Shown here: one piece after another, positions 31,551 through 42,060 of the stretch
How the letters are laid out: each line of letters opens with the position of its first letter
Numbering within the stretch: position 1 is the stretch's first letter
Assembly (NCBI GenBank): GCA_963575745.1
Contig: CAUYUJ010001736.1
Span: forward strand, 194,167 to 258,166
From: Prorocentrum cordatum
Taxonomy: Eukaryota; Sar; Dinophyceae; Prorocentrales; Prorocentraceae
Direction of reading: 5' to 3'
DNA length: 64,000 bases
Translations under genes and position numbers: made by a program
Notes under the pieces: model-generated
What the model saw: only the letters and a program-made list of their open reading frames with translations
Database searches by the model: none
Told to the model about the DNA's origin: nothing

Positions 31551-32090
31551 GATGCCGAGCGCGAACGGCGCGGACCCGCGGCTGCGCGCGCGCATCCTGG
31601 CCAGCGCAATTCAGGGCCATCGCCGAGACGTCCTGCGCGCCGCGACCATCGACGGCACCAGGTTGGCCGTCGGTGCCCTTACCCCAAACTCCAACCCCTG
31701 CCATCCCGCGCGCGCCCGCGGCAACGCGCGTGCCGTCGCGCGCCGCGGGTCGCCCGACTTCCGCGGGTCGCGAACCCGTTGGCCATGCGGACGGAGCCCG
31801 CCTGTCAGCCTCCACGTCCCGCGCACAGAAAACCAGAACTGTCAGATCCCTGGCCTCCGCCCCCAGAGGCCCGCTGCATCCAGCCGCGAAGCCCACGTGC
31901 CACGGGCGGTGCACCTATCACCTCCCGCCACCCCCCCCCGCCAGCGCGCGTCGAAACCACTGGGCACGGGAAACGAAGCCCGAAATTTGCAGGGGGAGGC
32001 AGCCACGGACTCCCAGCGCCCCCCCCCGCCACCCACCACCACCCTCCTGCGGCGCGGCGGTAGATCGCGGCCTGCCGCTGCTACGGCGCG
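31551..32090. other. GC-rich DNA up to the assembly gap
   Basis: No gene seen. C-rich and Arg/Pro-coding in every frame. Confidence 0.5.
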
Positions 32091-32190
32091 NNNNNNNNNN
32101 NNNNNNNNNNNNNNNNNNNNNNNNNNNNNNNNNNNNNNNNNNNNNNNNNNNNNNNNNNNNNNNNNNNNNNNNNNNNNNNNNNNNNNNNNN
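32091..32190. other. Assembly gap, 100 N
   Basis: Exactly 100 N, the usual placeholder for a gap of unknown size. ORFs across it are artefacts. Confidence 0.99.
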
Positions 32191-32679
32191 AGGAGGAGGA
32201 GCAGGAGGGGGAGTCCAGGTGGGAGGAGGGGGGTGGGGCGCATCGCGCTCTGAGCTAAGGTGCCCGCGAGAGCATTTGTTACTGGCGCGAGTGGGAATGG
32301 GCCCACGATAGGACTCTGCGCACGTGCTGCGCATGGCTGGAACAGCGAGCGCAGGCGCCCCCGTGCATCCCTGATCTCAGAGATGAGGAGAAAGACGCCC
32401 ATATTCAGATCAACTGCATTCCTTACGCAGATTGTCTCACTCTCCAGGCCGCTAGGCGCTTGGCGCTTGGATGCTTGGGCTGCCTGGTCCGAATTGTTCT
32501 AGCCTCTAGCCTTCGGTTTCCTGGTGCCCAGTACTTCCCTGGTCGCCACCAGCTGGACGCAGCAAGCGAGGGGGAAGAGGCCGCCAGAGGGGGCCCTAGG
32601 GCCCTAGGGCGCCACGCCCAGGACCCCACAGTGCCCCGAGCACCCCAGCAGATTCGCGACAGGATTCGCACCCCTACAT
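32191..32679. other. Unassigned, upstream of the GIY-YIG-like gene
   Basis: A GGAGGAG start next to the gap, then mixed sequence with AGGGCCCTAGGGCCCTAGGG (32596-32618), a short palindromic double repeat. No gene seen. Confidence 0.45.
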
Positions 32680-32701
32680 CATCTTGGCATATTGGCTCAA
32701 G
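32680..32701 (+). promoter_or_regulatory. Relict dinoflagellate spliced leader
   Basis: The last 14 bases, CATATTGGCTCAAG, match 13 of the last 14 bases of the conserved dinoflagellate spliced leader (ending CATTTTGGCTCAAG); 16 of the full 22 agree. It lies 10 bases before the ATG at 32712. Known dinoflagellate genes carry such relicts when a trans-spliced mRNA has been reverse transcribed and reinserted. That reading fits, but it rests on one partial match. Confidence 0.6.
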
Positions 32702-32711
32702 CTAGTTCCCC

Positions 32712-33935
32712 ATGGCTGGGGCAAGAGCCATGGGGGACCCTCTATTCAGCACCTCATCCCAGGGGTTCCCCAGCGCGGACTCGCAGTCGGTGTCTGCCCG
32801 CCTTCTGCGAGACATGTTCGGCGGCTCGGATGACGTGGCCACTGAATGTGTGGTGATCTATGTTGAAGCCAGAGTTGCCGTGGGCGTTCGGGCCGTGGCC
32901 GCCGCCGCTGCGAGTCCGCAACAAGCCAACCAGGGAGGTTTTGCAGCGGGCGTGGGCGCCGCTGGCGGCACCCGCAGAGCAGCGCGAGATCCAGACAGCA
33001 TCGCTTCCTCCAGACATAAGGGCTTGCACGAGCCGTCGGCATCGCCTCCAGAGACCAGGGCCTGCGAGATCCAGACAGCATCGCCCTCTCCAGCACAGGT
33101 GCATCCAGCATCAGCATCGTCGCTTCCTCCAGGGAGCGTCGGAGACGGCGGAGCAGCTCGAGGGCCTCGCGGCCTGAACGTCAAGGTCAAGGTCATGGCC
33201 AATGACACCATCAGCGCCGATGGCATGGGCAATGGGAACAATGACGCATTTTCGTTCATCACAGATCGCCTGGGGCTCGACCTTTCACGCGGGAGACCGC
33301 CTGCCGACGCTGTCGAGGGCCGAGCAGGATGCGGCGACGGTGGCGACAAGGCCTCTGGAGTTCGGAGCCCGAGGGCTTTTGCAGGGGTCGATGGCGGCAG
33401 CGCATTTCAGTTCGCGAAGGTCGCCTGTTTCGACGACAACGGCAAAAGAGTGACAGCGCCTGCCAGGCGTCGCATGCGCTCGCGCAGCCGAGAGACGCGG
33501 CTTAAGATGATGTGGGAAGGCGCCCGGGAGGACGCTCGACAGGTGCTTTGTGATTGTCGCGGCATGCAATCGATGTTTGTACACCAGCCCCTCGTCGACA
33601 TCGACGTTGGTCTAGTGATGAAGCGCGTGCGGCACCTCCACGATCGCGCCATCGCCTCTGGGCGCTCCGTCTACATCGGCACGACGAGCGACCCTTCATG
33701 GCGATGGAATGGAGGATGGGGGTGGCGAGGAAACGACCGAAGCTTCATGCGCGGGCACAAGCTCAGCTACGATGAGATGCAAGTGGTCGCGCCCTTCCCC
33801 GACAAACAATGCGGAGAGGTTGAGAAGCATGTGATCGCGCACTTCCCCCGCGCTGACAACAAGGTCGCGTCGCAGCAGGGGCTTGCGGTCAGGCGCTGCG
33901 CATGCAGCTTCCTATATGTCTGTAGGACATTATGA
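32712..33935 (+). CDS. Protein with a GIY-YIG-like nuclease domain
   Basis: 407 residues, apparently without introns. The N-terminal 230 residues are Ala/Ser/Gly-rich and probably disordered; RDPDSIASS and CEIQTASP come from short DNA repeats with ATCCAGACAGCATCG (32989 and 33069). The C-terminal 100 residues read SVYIGTTSDPSWRWNGG (from 33666), MRGHKLSYDEMQVV, then GEVEKHVIAHF and DNKVASQQG. The order YIG, Arg (33702), Glu (33816 or 33822), Asn is that of GIY-YIG endonucleases. Those enzymes cut DNA and occur in mobile elements. The fold call is by eye. The relict spliced leader 10 bases upstream and the lack of introns suggest a retrocopy. Confidence 0.6.
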   Translation: MAGARAMGDPLFSTSSQGFPSADSQSVSARLLRDMFGGSDDVATECVVIYVEARVAVGVRAVAAAAASPQQANQGGFAAGVGAAGGTRRAARDPDSIASSRHKGLHEPSASPPETRACEIQTASPSPAQVHPASASSLPPGSVGDGGAARGPRGLNVKVKVMANDTISADGMGNGNNDAFSFITDRLGLDLSRGRPPADAVEGRAGCGDGGDKASGVRSPRAFAGVDGGSAFQFAKVACFDDNGKRVTAPARRRMRSRSRETRLKMMWEGAREDARQVLCDCRGMQSMFVHQPLVDIDVGLVMKRVRHLHDRAIASGRSVYIGTTSDPSWRWNGGWGWRGNDRSFMRGHKLSYDEMQVVAPFPDKQCGEVEKHVIAHFPRADNKVASQQGLAVRRCACSFLYVCRTL

Positions 33936-34053
33936 GCGCCATTTGCGAAGCTGCCCAGCTCCGCTGTCTTGTGCGTGCAGTGGCCACTACCCAGACGTGG
34001 TACGTGGTGGGGGCGACTGAGGCTGCGATGCAGAAGTGACAGAATCGCCAGTA

Positions 34054-34375
34054 CGCTGCAACAGCCGCTGCAACAGCCTCTACAACAGCCGCTGCAACAG
34101 CCGCTGCAACAGCCGCTGCAACAGCCGCTGCAACAGCCGCTGCAGCAGCCGCTGCAACCGCCGCTGCAACCGCCGCTGCAACCGCCGCTGCAACAGCCGC
34201 TGCAGCAGCCGCTGCAACAGCCGCTGCAACAGCCGCTGCAACAGCCGCTGCAACAGCCGCTGCAACCGCCGCTGCAACAGCCGCTGCAGCAGCCGCTGCA
34301 ACAGCCGCTGCAACAGCCGCTGCAACAGCCGCTGCAACAGCCGCTGCAACAGCCGCTGCGACAGCCGCTGCAGTA
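34054..34375 (+). repeat. 12-bp minisatellite (GCTGCAACAGCC)n, copy 2
   Basis: About 27 units, almost the same length as the copy at 14770-15078, with CCGCTGCAA and CAGCAG variants. It ends in the same GCGACAGCCGCTGCAGTAG and is followed by the 5' flank of the zinc-finger gene. Confidence 0.95.
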
Positions 34376-34510
34376 GTAGAGCACACCCAGCTTTCCTGTT
34401 GCGCAAGCACCTCGGCTCAAGGCATTTCTTGCAGCGCCTCCAGGCTGCCATGTCAGAAATGTGGGCCAGCGCAGGGGGGGGCTCCTGGCCCATGTCCAGA
34501 AACCGTCATC

Positions 34511-35236
34511 ATGGACCCTGACAACACTGGACGCATTGATGCTCCCTGGCTACAAGTTAAGGAGTACGTTTCGAAGACGAGTGGAGAACCTTATGGGCCC
34601 TGGTGGCATTGTTCACCGTGCGACAAATGGGCAGCCCCGACGCACCAGATTTCGCAGGACCACATCAAGAATGTAAAGAATAAGTATCTTTGGTTCCATG
34701 ATGCTTGTCGAAAGGGTTCTGACGAGGACAAGACCGCATGGTGCTCTACCATCATGAACACTGTGGAGCTCCACCCGAGCTGCGTCCAGAATAAGCGGGA
34801 AGACGACGAAGCGGAGGACTGGAGGTCGACGAGGCAGGCCAAGGTCAAGGCCAGAGAGGGCAGAGGAGAGCAATGGCAAAGTGAAGGCCGTCAGCAAGAA
34901 GCTGGAACAGCTGCAGGAGCTCCAAACAACTGGAAAAGCTGGAACAGCTCAAGAGCTGCGTCATCAGGAGATGCAACAGCAGGAGCTGATACAGCAGGAG
35001 CGCAGCAGTGGCAGCAGCAGGACGGGCGAACCACCGCTATCACCACGATGCTCAATTTCTTGACCAACGCACAGAACAAGGACGAGAAAATGGATGAGAT
35101 GTTGGCTCTCTTGCGGGCACAGGGACATATGCTCACGGATCTCACGCGGGCACAGGACAACCTGCAGAAGAAAGTCGAGGAGCCCGGTCAGCAAGTGGAG
35201 GAGCTCAAGCAGAAGGACACACAGCAGCACCAGTGA
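34511..35236 (+). CDS. Zinc-finger/coiled-coil protein, copy 1 (intact)
   Basis: 241 residues from the ATG at 34511 to the TGA at 35234-35236. An N-terminal C2H2 finger has spacing C-x2-C-x7-H-x5-H (Cys at 34610 and 34619, His at 34643 and 34661) followed by IKNVKNK. H-x5-H followed by KNV recalls U1/matrin-type fingers, which bind RNA. The middle is Gln/Ala/Ser-rich (QQWQQQDGR) and the last 70 residues are a heptad-like coiled coil (KVEEPGQQVEELKQKD). A finger plus coiled coil is the layout of a gag or LINE ORF1 nucleic-acid chaperone, but no polymerase is nearby. A paralog lies at 40634. The 3' flank to 35345 is shared with it. Confidence 0.7.
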   Translation: MDPDNTGRIDAPWLQVKEYVSKTSGEPYGPWWHCSPCDKWAAPTHQISQDHIKNVKNKYLWFHDACRKGSDEDKTAWCSTIMNTVELHPSCVQNKREDDEAEDWRSTRQAKVKAREGRGEQWQSEGRQQEAGTAAGAPNNWKSWNSSRAASSGDATAGADTAGAQQWQQQDGRTTAITTMLNFLTNAQNKDEKMDEMLALLRAQGHMLTDLTRAQDNLQKKVEEPGQQVEELKQKDTQQHQ

Positions 35237-35524
35237 GCTCAGCAGCAGGACAAGTGACCTCGCATGGGCGCCTGCTAGCAGATGTCGGAGGCGTGCAGCC
35301 TGGTTCGCGCGCTGGCTCTTTCGCCGCGCTGACGCGGCGCATGGGGGGCTGGAATATGGCTCCTGAAGTTTTGGAAGGCTCGGGATTTGTTCGCAAATTG
35401 GGTATGCTCCTTATGGCCCCCACAGCGCCCACCTGTCGGAGCCCCACCTCGAGCTCGATCCTCGACTACTTCGTTTAGGGAGCAGGTGTTGCTATATTGA
35501 TTTCAGGCGCTGGCTTCGTGCGTC
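35237..35524. other. Shared 3' flank of the zinc-finger family, then unique DNA
   Basis: The first 110 bases (GCTCAGCAGCAGGACAAGTG to CTTTCGCCGCGC) match 41337-41440 closely, then similarity stops. No further gene. Confidence 0.6.
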
Positions 35525-35950
35525 CACGGAGTTCTAACGCATCGCGGTAGAGCTCCATTGGGGCTCTACCATAATCTAACCTGCTATGTATGTTAGAGCT
35601 CCACTGGAGCTCTAGCATGCCATGTTAGAGCTTCCAGGAGGGAGCTCTAATCTAATATAACGTGCTATGTTAGAGCTCCGTTTGAGCTCTAACATGCAAT
35701 GTTAGAGCTCCCTGGGAGGTCTAACATGCAAGGTTAGAGGTGACAGGGAGTTCCCTGGCATCACATGGTTCAGCTCCCAGGGAGGTATAAATAATAACCT
35801 GACATGTTAGAGGGCCCACGGAGTTCTAACATACGATGTTAGAACTCCCAAGGAGCTCCAACATACTCTAACTTGCTATGTTAACAGCATGTTAGAGTTG
35901 CCTCCCATACTCGATGGGACCTCTAACATAGCATGTTAGGGCTCCCATCG
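35525..35950. repeat. Palindromic satellite S1, array C
   Basis: About ten diverged units of TTAGAGCTCC / GGAGCTCTAA with ACATACTCTAAC-type links. It starts about 180 bp after the zinc-finger gene block. Confidence 0.9.
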
Positions 35951-36334
35951 AGCCGTCCCCCCCGCCGTCGTCGTCGTCGTCGTCGTCCCATTGGGCGCGT
36001 CCGCATGCCGTCCCCCCGCCATCGTCGTCGTCTTCGTCGTCGTGATCATGATGATGGTGGTGATGGTGGTGATGATGGTGATGGGTGATGGTGATGATGG
36101 TGATGGAGATGATGTTGATTGTATATATACGACCGGATAGTCGCCATTCGAAAATACCATTATCATCGTCATAAACATCGTCACCATCACAATCAGAAGA
36201 ACATGACATCGTCATAATCACAATCAAAAAAATCAAACAACAGGCAAGACCATAATCACATCAAAAGCACATCAAAAACATCAACCTAAACCAGCCCTAA
36301 TCCCAGCCAGTCGAGGGGGCCGCTTCCGACGAGG
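35951..36334. repeat. GTC and GATGGT microsatellites
   Basis: (GTC)n at 35965-36050, then ATGATGGTGGTGATGG steps to about 36115, then an AT-richer spacer with ATCATCGTCATAA and CAATCAAAAAAATC. No gene. This is the least GC-rich part of the satellite block. Confidence 0.85.
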
Positions 36335-38850
36335 AGGCCGGGAGCTCTGACATGCCATGTTAGAGCTCCCACGGGGCTCTAACATACCATGTTAGAGCTC
36401 CCAGTGAGCTCTAACATACTCTAACATGCGATGTTAGAGTTCCGTTGGAGCTCTAACAAGCCATGTTAGAGCTCCCTGGGAGCTCTAACATAGCATGTTG
36501 GAGCATTTTGGAGCTCCCACGGAGCTCTAACATACCATGTTAGAGCTCCCAGGGAGCTCTAACATACTCGAACATGCTATGTTAGAGCTCCGTTGGAGCT
36601 CGGTATGTTAATATGTGAGCTCTAACATAGCATGTTAGAGCTCCGTTGGAGCTCTAACGTGCTATGTTAGAGCTCCCTGGTCGCTCTAACCTACCCGCCG
36701 CCACCGCCGCCGCCGTGTTAGAGCTCCCACGGAGCTTTAACATGCGATGTTAGAGTTCCCAGGGTGCTCTAACATAATCTAACATGCTATGTTAGAGCTC
36801 CGTTGGAGCTCCCAGGGAGCTCTAGCATACTCTAACAGGGAGCTCTAGCATACTCTAACGGGGAGCTCTAGCATACTCTAATGCTATGTTAGAGCTCCGT
36901 TGGAGCTCTAACGTGCCATGTTTGAGCTCCCTGGGAGTGTCAGCATAACATGTTAGAACTTCCTGGAGCTCGATCATGCCATGTTAGAGCTCCCTGCGAG
37001 CTCTAATATGCTAGGTTAGGGGTGCCAGGGAGTTCCCTGGGAGCTCTTACATGACATGTTGCAGCTCCCAGGGGGCTATAACATGACATGTTAGAGGCCC
37101 CACGGAGTTCTACCATACGGTGTTAGAGCTCCCACGGAGCTCTAACATACGATGTTCGAGCTCGCAGGGAGCTCTACTAGCATAATATAACATGCTATGT
37201 TAGAGCTCCATTGGAGCTCTAACGTACTCTAACTTGCCATGTTAGAGCCCCCAGGGAGCTCTACAATAGCATGTTAGAGCCCCCCGGGAGCTCCTAACAT
37301 ACGAATGTTAGAGCTCCCAGGGAGCTCTCACCATAATAGAACATTTTTAGAGCCTCCATTGGAGCTCCTAACGTAACGATGTGTTAGAAAGCTTCCCAGG
37401 GAGCTCTAACATGCCATGTTAGAGCTCCCACGGAGCTCTAACAAACCATGTTAGAGCTCCCAACGAGCTCTAACATATTCTAACTTGCTATGTTAGAGCT
37501 CCCTGGGGCTCTAAATAGAGCATATTAGAGCTCTCACGGAGCTCTAACGTACGGTATGTTAGACTCCCAGGGAGCTCTAACATAATATGAACATTCTATG
37601 TGAGGAGGCCCCATTGGAGCTCAGACATACGATGCTAGAGCTCCCGGGGGGGGAAGCTTCTAACATGCCATGTTTGAGCTCCCACGGAGCTCTAACATCA
37701 CCATCTCAACATACCATGTTCGAGCTCCCCGGGAGCTCTAACATACTCTAGCATACTATGTTAGAGCTCCGTTTTGGAGCTCGTTATGTTTAGAGCTCCC
37801 CAGGAGGCTCTAATATGGGAGCTCTAACATAGCATGTTAGAGCTCCCTGGGAGCTCTAACATGCTATGTTAGAGCTCCCTGGTCGCTCGAACCTACCCGC
37901 CGCCACCGCCGCCGCCGTGTTAGAGCTCCCACGGAGCTCTAACATACGATGTTAGAGTTCCCAGGGAGCTCTAACATAATCTAACATGCTATGTTGGAGC
38001 TCCATTGGAGCTCTAAAGGAGCTCTATCATACGATGTTAGAGCTCCCGGGGAGCTCTAGCATACTCTAACATGTTATGTTCGAGCTCCGTTGGAGCTCTA
38101 ACTTACGATGTTAGAGCTCCCTGGGAGTGCCAACTTAACATGTTAGAACTTCCTGGAGCTCTATCATGCCATGTTAGAGCTCCCTGTGAGGTTTAATATG
38201 CTAGGTTAGAGGTGCCAGGGAGTTCCCTGGGAGCTCTTACATGACATGTTGCAGCTCCCAGGGAGCTATACCATGACATGCTAGAGGTCCCACTGAGTTC
38301 TAACGTACGATGTTAGAGCTCCCACGGAGCTCTAACATACGCTGTTAGAGCTCCCAGGGAGCTCCAACATAGTATGTTAGAGCTCCCAGGGAGCTCTAAC
38401 ATACTCGAACTTCCTATGTTAGAGCCCCCCGGGAGCTCTAACATAGCATGTTAGAGCTCCCAGGGAGCTCTAACATACTCGATGTTAGAGCTCCAGTGAG
38501 CTCTACCAATAATATAACATGCTAATGTTGGAGCTCCATTGGAGCTATAACATGCGATGTTTTAGAAAGCTCCCCGGGAGCGCTCTAACACGCCATGTTA
38601 GAGCTCCCACGGCGCTCTAACACGCCATGTTAGAGCTCGCGAGGGAAGCTTCTAACATACTCTACTGGCTACGTTAGAGCTCCCAGGGAGCTCTAATAAC
38701 CTAATATAACATGCTATGTTAGAGCTCCATTGGAACTCTAACATGCGATGTTAGAGCTCCCAGGGAGCTCTAGCATAGCATGTTAGAGCTCCCAGGGAGC
38801 TCTAACATACTCTAACTTGATATGTTAGAGCTCCCCTGGGAGCTCTAACC
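36335..38850. repeat. Palindromic satellite S1, array D (largest)
   Basis: About 2.5 kb of S1 units, many perfect as CATGTTAGAGCTCCC, one base, GGGAGCTCTAACATG. A higher-order repeat is visible: ACCTACCCGCCGCCACCGCC occurs at about 36689 and 37892 with similar sequence after each, a period near 1.2 kb. Confidence 0.95.
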
Positions 38851-38869
38851 GCCGCCCGGCGCCGGCCGC

Positions 38870-39915
38870 CGCCGCCGCCGGCCGCCGCCCCTTAATCAAA
38901 CCGTTTACAATCGATTGCGCACGGTGCAAGACCCCCCCCCCCTCCCCCTCTTCGCCAAGGGGGGGGGCTTTAACCGGGCCGCAATCGATTTTTGCGCAAA
39001 CGGTTAAGGCCTCCCCCCCGCCCCCCCTGGCGAAGGGCGGCGGAGCGCCTTACCGTTTCACAATCGATTGCGCAACGGTTAGGGCCCCCCCCTCTCGCCA
39101 GGGGGGGGTCTTAACCGTTGCGCGATCGATTGTGAAACGGTTGAGCGCTCCGCCGCCGCCGCCGCCGCCGCCGCCCCTTAACCGCGTCGCGATCGATTGC
39201 GCAACGGTTAAGGCTACCCCCCTGGCGAGAGGAGGGGGTCTGAACCGTTGCGCGATCGATCGAATCCTGGTTGAGACCCCCCTCTCGTAATAGGGGGTCT
39301 TAGCCGTTCCGCGATCGATCGCGGAGCGGTTAAGACCGATTTTGCGAACGGTTGAAGGCCCCCCCCCCACCCCACCTCTCTCGCAGGGGGGGGGCCCTTG
39401 ACCGCGTCGCAATCGATTGCGCACGGTTATAGGCGCCCCCCCCCCCCCTGCGAGAGCGAGGGGTTTAACCTTTGCGCAATCGATTGCGAGACGGTTTAAG
39501 CCACCCCCTTCGCGCCCGGGGGGGTGCCTTAACCGTTGCGCAATCGATTGTGACGCGGTTAAGGCCCCCCCCCCCCTGGCGAGAGGGGGGGGGGTCTTAA
39601 CCGTTGCGCATCGATTGTGAAACGGTTAAGCCCCCCCCCCTCTCGCGGGGGGGCCTTAACCTTTGCGCAATCGATTGCGGCGCGGTTAAGCCCCCCATGG
39701 CAGAGGGGGTGGGCCTTCACCGTTTGCGCATCGATTGTAAGACGGTTGAGCCGCCCCCCACCCCCCCCCCTCTCGCCAGGGGGGGCCTTACCGTTGCGCA
39801 TCGAATCGTGGCGCGGCCAGCCCCCCCCCCCCCCCTGGCGAGAGGGGGGGGGTCTTAACCGTTGCGCAATCGATTGTGAAACGGTTAAGGGGCGGCGGCG
39901 GCGGCGGCGGCGGCG
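38870..39915. repeat. Palindromic satellite S2, nested between S1 arrays
   Basis: About 16 units of roughly 65 bp. Each has an AACCGTTGCGCAATCGAT palindrome half and its partner (ATCGATTGCGCAACGGTT in the best units), then a C-run/G-run hairpin (CCCCCCTCTCGCC facing GGCGAGAGGGGGG). It is bounded on both sides by GCCGCCGCC/GGCGGCGGC tracts, also inverted. It is unrelated in sequence to S1. Confidence 0.95.
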
Positions 39916-40410
39916 GGTTAGACAGAGCTCCCAGGGAGCTCTAACATAGCGAGTTAGAGTATGTTAGAGCTCCCTGGGAGCTCTAACATCGTATATTAGA
40001 GCTCCGATGGAGCTCTAACATAGCATGCTGTAGTATGTTAGAGCTCCCTGGGAGCTCTAACATAGCAAGTTCGAGTATGTTAGAGCTCCCAGGGGGCTCT
40101 AACATGGCATGTTAGAGTATGCTAGAGCTCCCTGGGGGCTCTAACATCGTATGTTACAGCTCCGTGGGAGCTCTAACATGGCATGTTAGAGCTCCATTGG
40201 GGATCTAACATGCCATGGTAGAGTTCCACGGGAGCTCTAACATAGCATGTTAGAGCTCCGCGGGAGCTCTAACATCTTATGTTAGAGGTCCCAGTGAGAT
40301 CTAACATAGCTTGTTCGAGCTCCCTGAAGCTATTCTAAAATACCATGCTAGAGCTCCCTGGGGGCTCTAACATGCCATGTAAGAGCTCCCTGGGAGCTTT
40401 ACCATGTGGG
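39916..40410. repeat. Palindromic satellite S1, array E
   Basis: About 14 units resuming directly after the GGCGGCGGC tract that ends S2. It ends just before the second zinc-finger gene block. Confidence 0.92.
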
Positions 40411-40633
40411 GGAAATCGATCAACGAAGGGGGACCCCTCAACTCGCCCTCCCCCTCGGGAACCCACGAAATAGCCTCCTGGACCCCTCTTGGTTCCATTT
40501 ATCAGATCACCCAGCTTTCCTGTATCGCAGGCACCTCGGCCCAAGGCATTTCTTCTTGCAGCGCCTGCCGGCTGCCATGTCAGAAATGGGGGCCAGCGCA
40601 GGGGGGCCTGGCCCATGCCCAGAAACCGTCATC

Positions 40634-41336
40634 ATGGACACTGACACTGGACCCATTGATGCGCCATGGCTAGAAGTTCGCGAGTACGTTTCGAAGAAGA
40701 GGGGGAAGTGGTTTTGTTTACCGTGCGAGAAATGGGCAGCCCCGACGCACCAGATGTCGGCGGACCACATCAAGAATGTAAAGAATAAGCACCTTTGGTG
40801 GCATAATGCTTGTCCACAGGGTCCTGATGAGGAGAAGGCCGCATGGTGCTATAAGATCATGAGCACTGTGGTGCCCGCCCCACTCGAGCTACGCCCCGAA
40901 GCGGAACAACGATGAAGCGGATGATTGGAGGTCGTCGAAGAAGCCCAAGTGGCAATGGCAAAGTGACGGCCATCAGCAAGAAGTTGGAACAGCTGCAGGA
41001 GAGAACATCTGGAAAAGCTGGAACAGCTCAAGAGCTGCGTCGCCAGGAGCGGCAACAGCAGGAGATGCAACAGCAGGAGCACAGCAGTGGCAGCAGAAGC
41101 TTACGCAGCAGCATCAGCAGGACGGGCTAGCCGCCGTTATCACCTCGATGCCCAATTTCTTGACCAACGCTTTTCCAAACCTTATGGCGCAGAACAACAT
41201 GGCCGAGAAGATGGATCAGATTCTGGACCTCCTGCGGGCACAGGGACAGGCGCTCCAGGACCTGCAGGAGAAAGTCGAGGAGCTCGATCAGAAAGTGGAG
41301 GAGCTCAAGCAGCAGGACAAGAAGGAGGACCAGTGA
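40634..41336 (+). pseudogene. Zinc-finger/coiled-coil protein, copy 2 (frameshifted)
   Basis: The ATG at 40634 opens a frame with the same N-terminus and C-x2-C-x7-H-x5-H finger as copy 1 (CLPCEKWAAPTHQM, HIKNVKNK) that stops at 40915. The rest of the family protein continues at once in the next frame (NNDEADDWRSSKKPKWQW, KSWNSSRAASPG) through the coiled coil (QEKVEELDQKVEELKQQDKK) to the TGA at 41334-41336. One base is lost or gained near 40895-40905. Either this copy is decaying or the base is an assembly error. The 5' flank from 40505 (CCCAGCTTTCCTGT) is shared with 15088 and 34386. Confidence 0.7.
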
Positions 41337-41489
41337 GCTCAGCAGCAGGACAAGTGACCTCGCATGGGCGTCTGGTAGCCGATGTCGGAGGCGCGCAGCC
41401 TGGCTCGCGCGCTGGCCCCTTCGCCGCGCCCACGCGGTGCGCCAGTGCAGCGGGCCAGCGAATTCGAAAGAATAGCAGATTTATGGGGT

Positions 41490-41645
41490 TCTGCATCTAG
41501 TAGGACTGAAACAATGAGTGCGTTGAAGATTGGGATCACCTCTTGACGCCCTGAGGGGCGAGGAATTTCTGGCAATCTCTCTTGAGGCCCTGTGGGGAGA
41601 TAGAATTTCTGGGATCTCCTCTTGAGGCCCTTAGGGTGGTTAGAT
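41490..41645 (+). repeat. Dispersed duplicate block, copy 1
   Basis: GCAGATTTATGGGGTTCTG to CTCTTGAGGCCCTTAGGGT matches 45845-46012 at nearly every base. Inside, AATTTCTGG..TCTCTCTTGAGGCCCT repeats twice with a period of about 38 bp. Confidence 0.85.
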
Positions 41646-41760
41646 GGTGTTAGAGCTCCAGGGAGCTGCAACATGACACGTTAGAGCTCCATAGGAGCTC
41701 TGTCATAGCATGTTGTTAGATTATGTTAGAGTCCCCTGGGAGATCTAACATGTGAAAGTC
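41646..41760. repeat. Palindromic satellite S1, array F (short)
   Basis: Three diverged units directly joined to the dispersed duplicate block. Confidence 0.8.
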
Positions 41761-42060
41761 GGCGGTGCGTGGAGGGCGGTGAAGCCTTCCTCCTCCTTCT
41801 CCTCCTCCTCCTCCTCCTCCTCCTCCCCACCTTCTAGTTCTAATTCAGAAGTCCTTGAATCCCCTCCGCCCCCGATCCCCGACCACGCCCCAGGGGGCAT
41901 GGCCGCCCCGCGAGGGCGGGGAGGGCCGCGCCCTATTCACGTTTCACCGTGGTCGAAGACAGGGCCCCGCCCCCATGTTTCACCGTGGTCGAAGACAGGG
42001 CCCCGCCCCTGTGCCCCCGCCTCTCAAGGGGGAAGCCTTCGTTCTCGAGGAAAGCATGTT
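41761..42060. other. Spacer with CTC tract and a 36-bp tandem duplication
   Basis: A CTC microsatellite (41788-41828), then GTTTCACCGTGGTCGAAGAC followed by AGGGCCCCGCCCC, present twice in tandem (41939 and 41975). No gene. Confidence 0.7.

Noticed and set aside
31528-32402. ORFs crossing the N run
   Set aside because: They contain 34 unknown residues from the 100-N gap and are artefacts.
34405-34416. Second spliced-leader match (CTCGGCTCAAG) near the zinc-finger gene
   Set aside because: Only the last eight bases fit, and the paralogs read CTCGGCCCAAG, so it is a chance variant.
36335-38850. CRISPR-like or operator arrays in satellite S1
   Set aside because: Palindromic units are joined by short similar links, not unique spacers of constant length, and the genome is eukaryotic.
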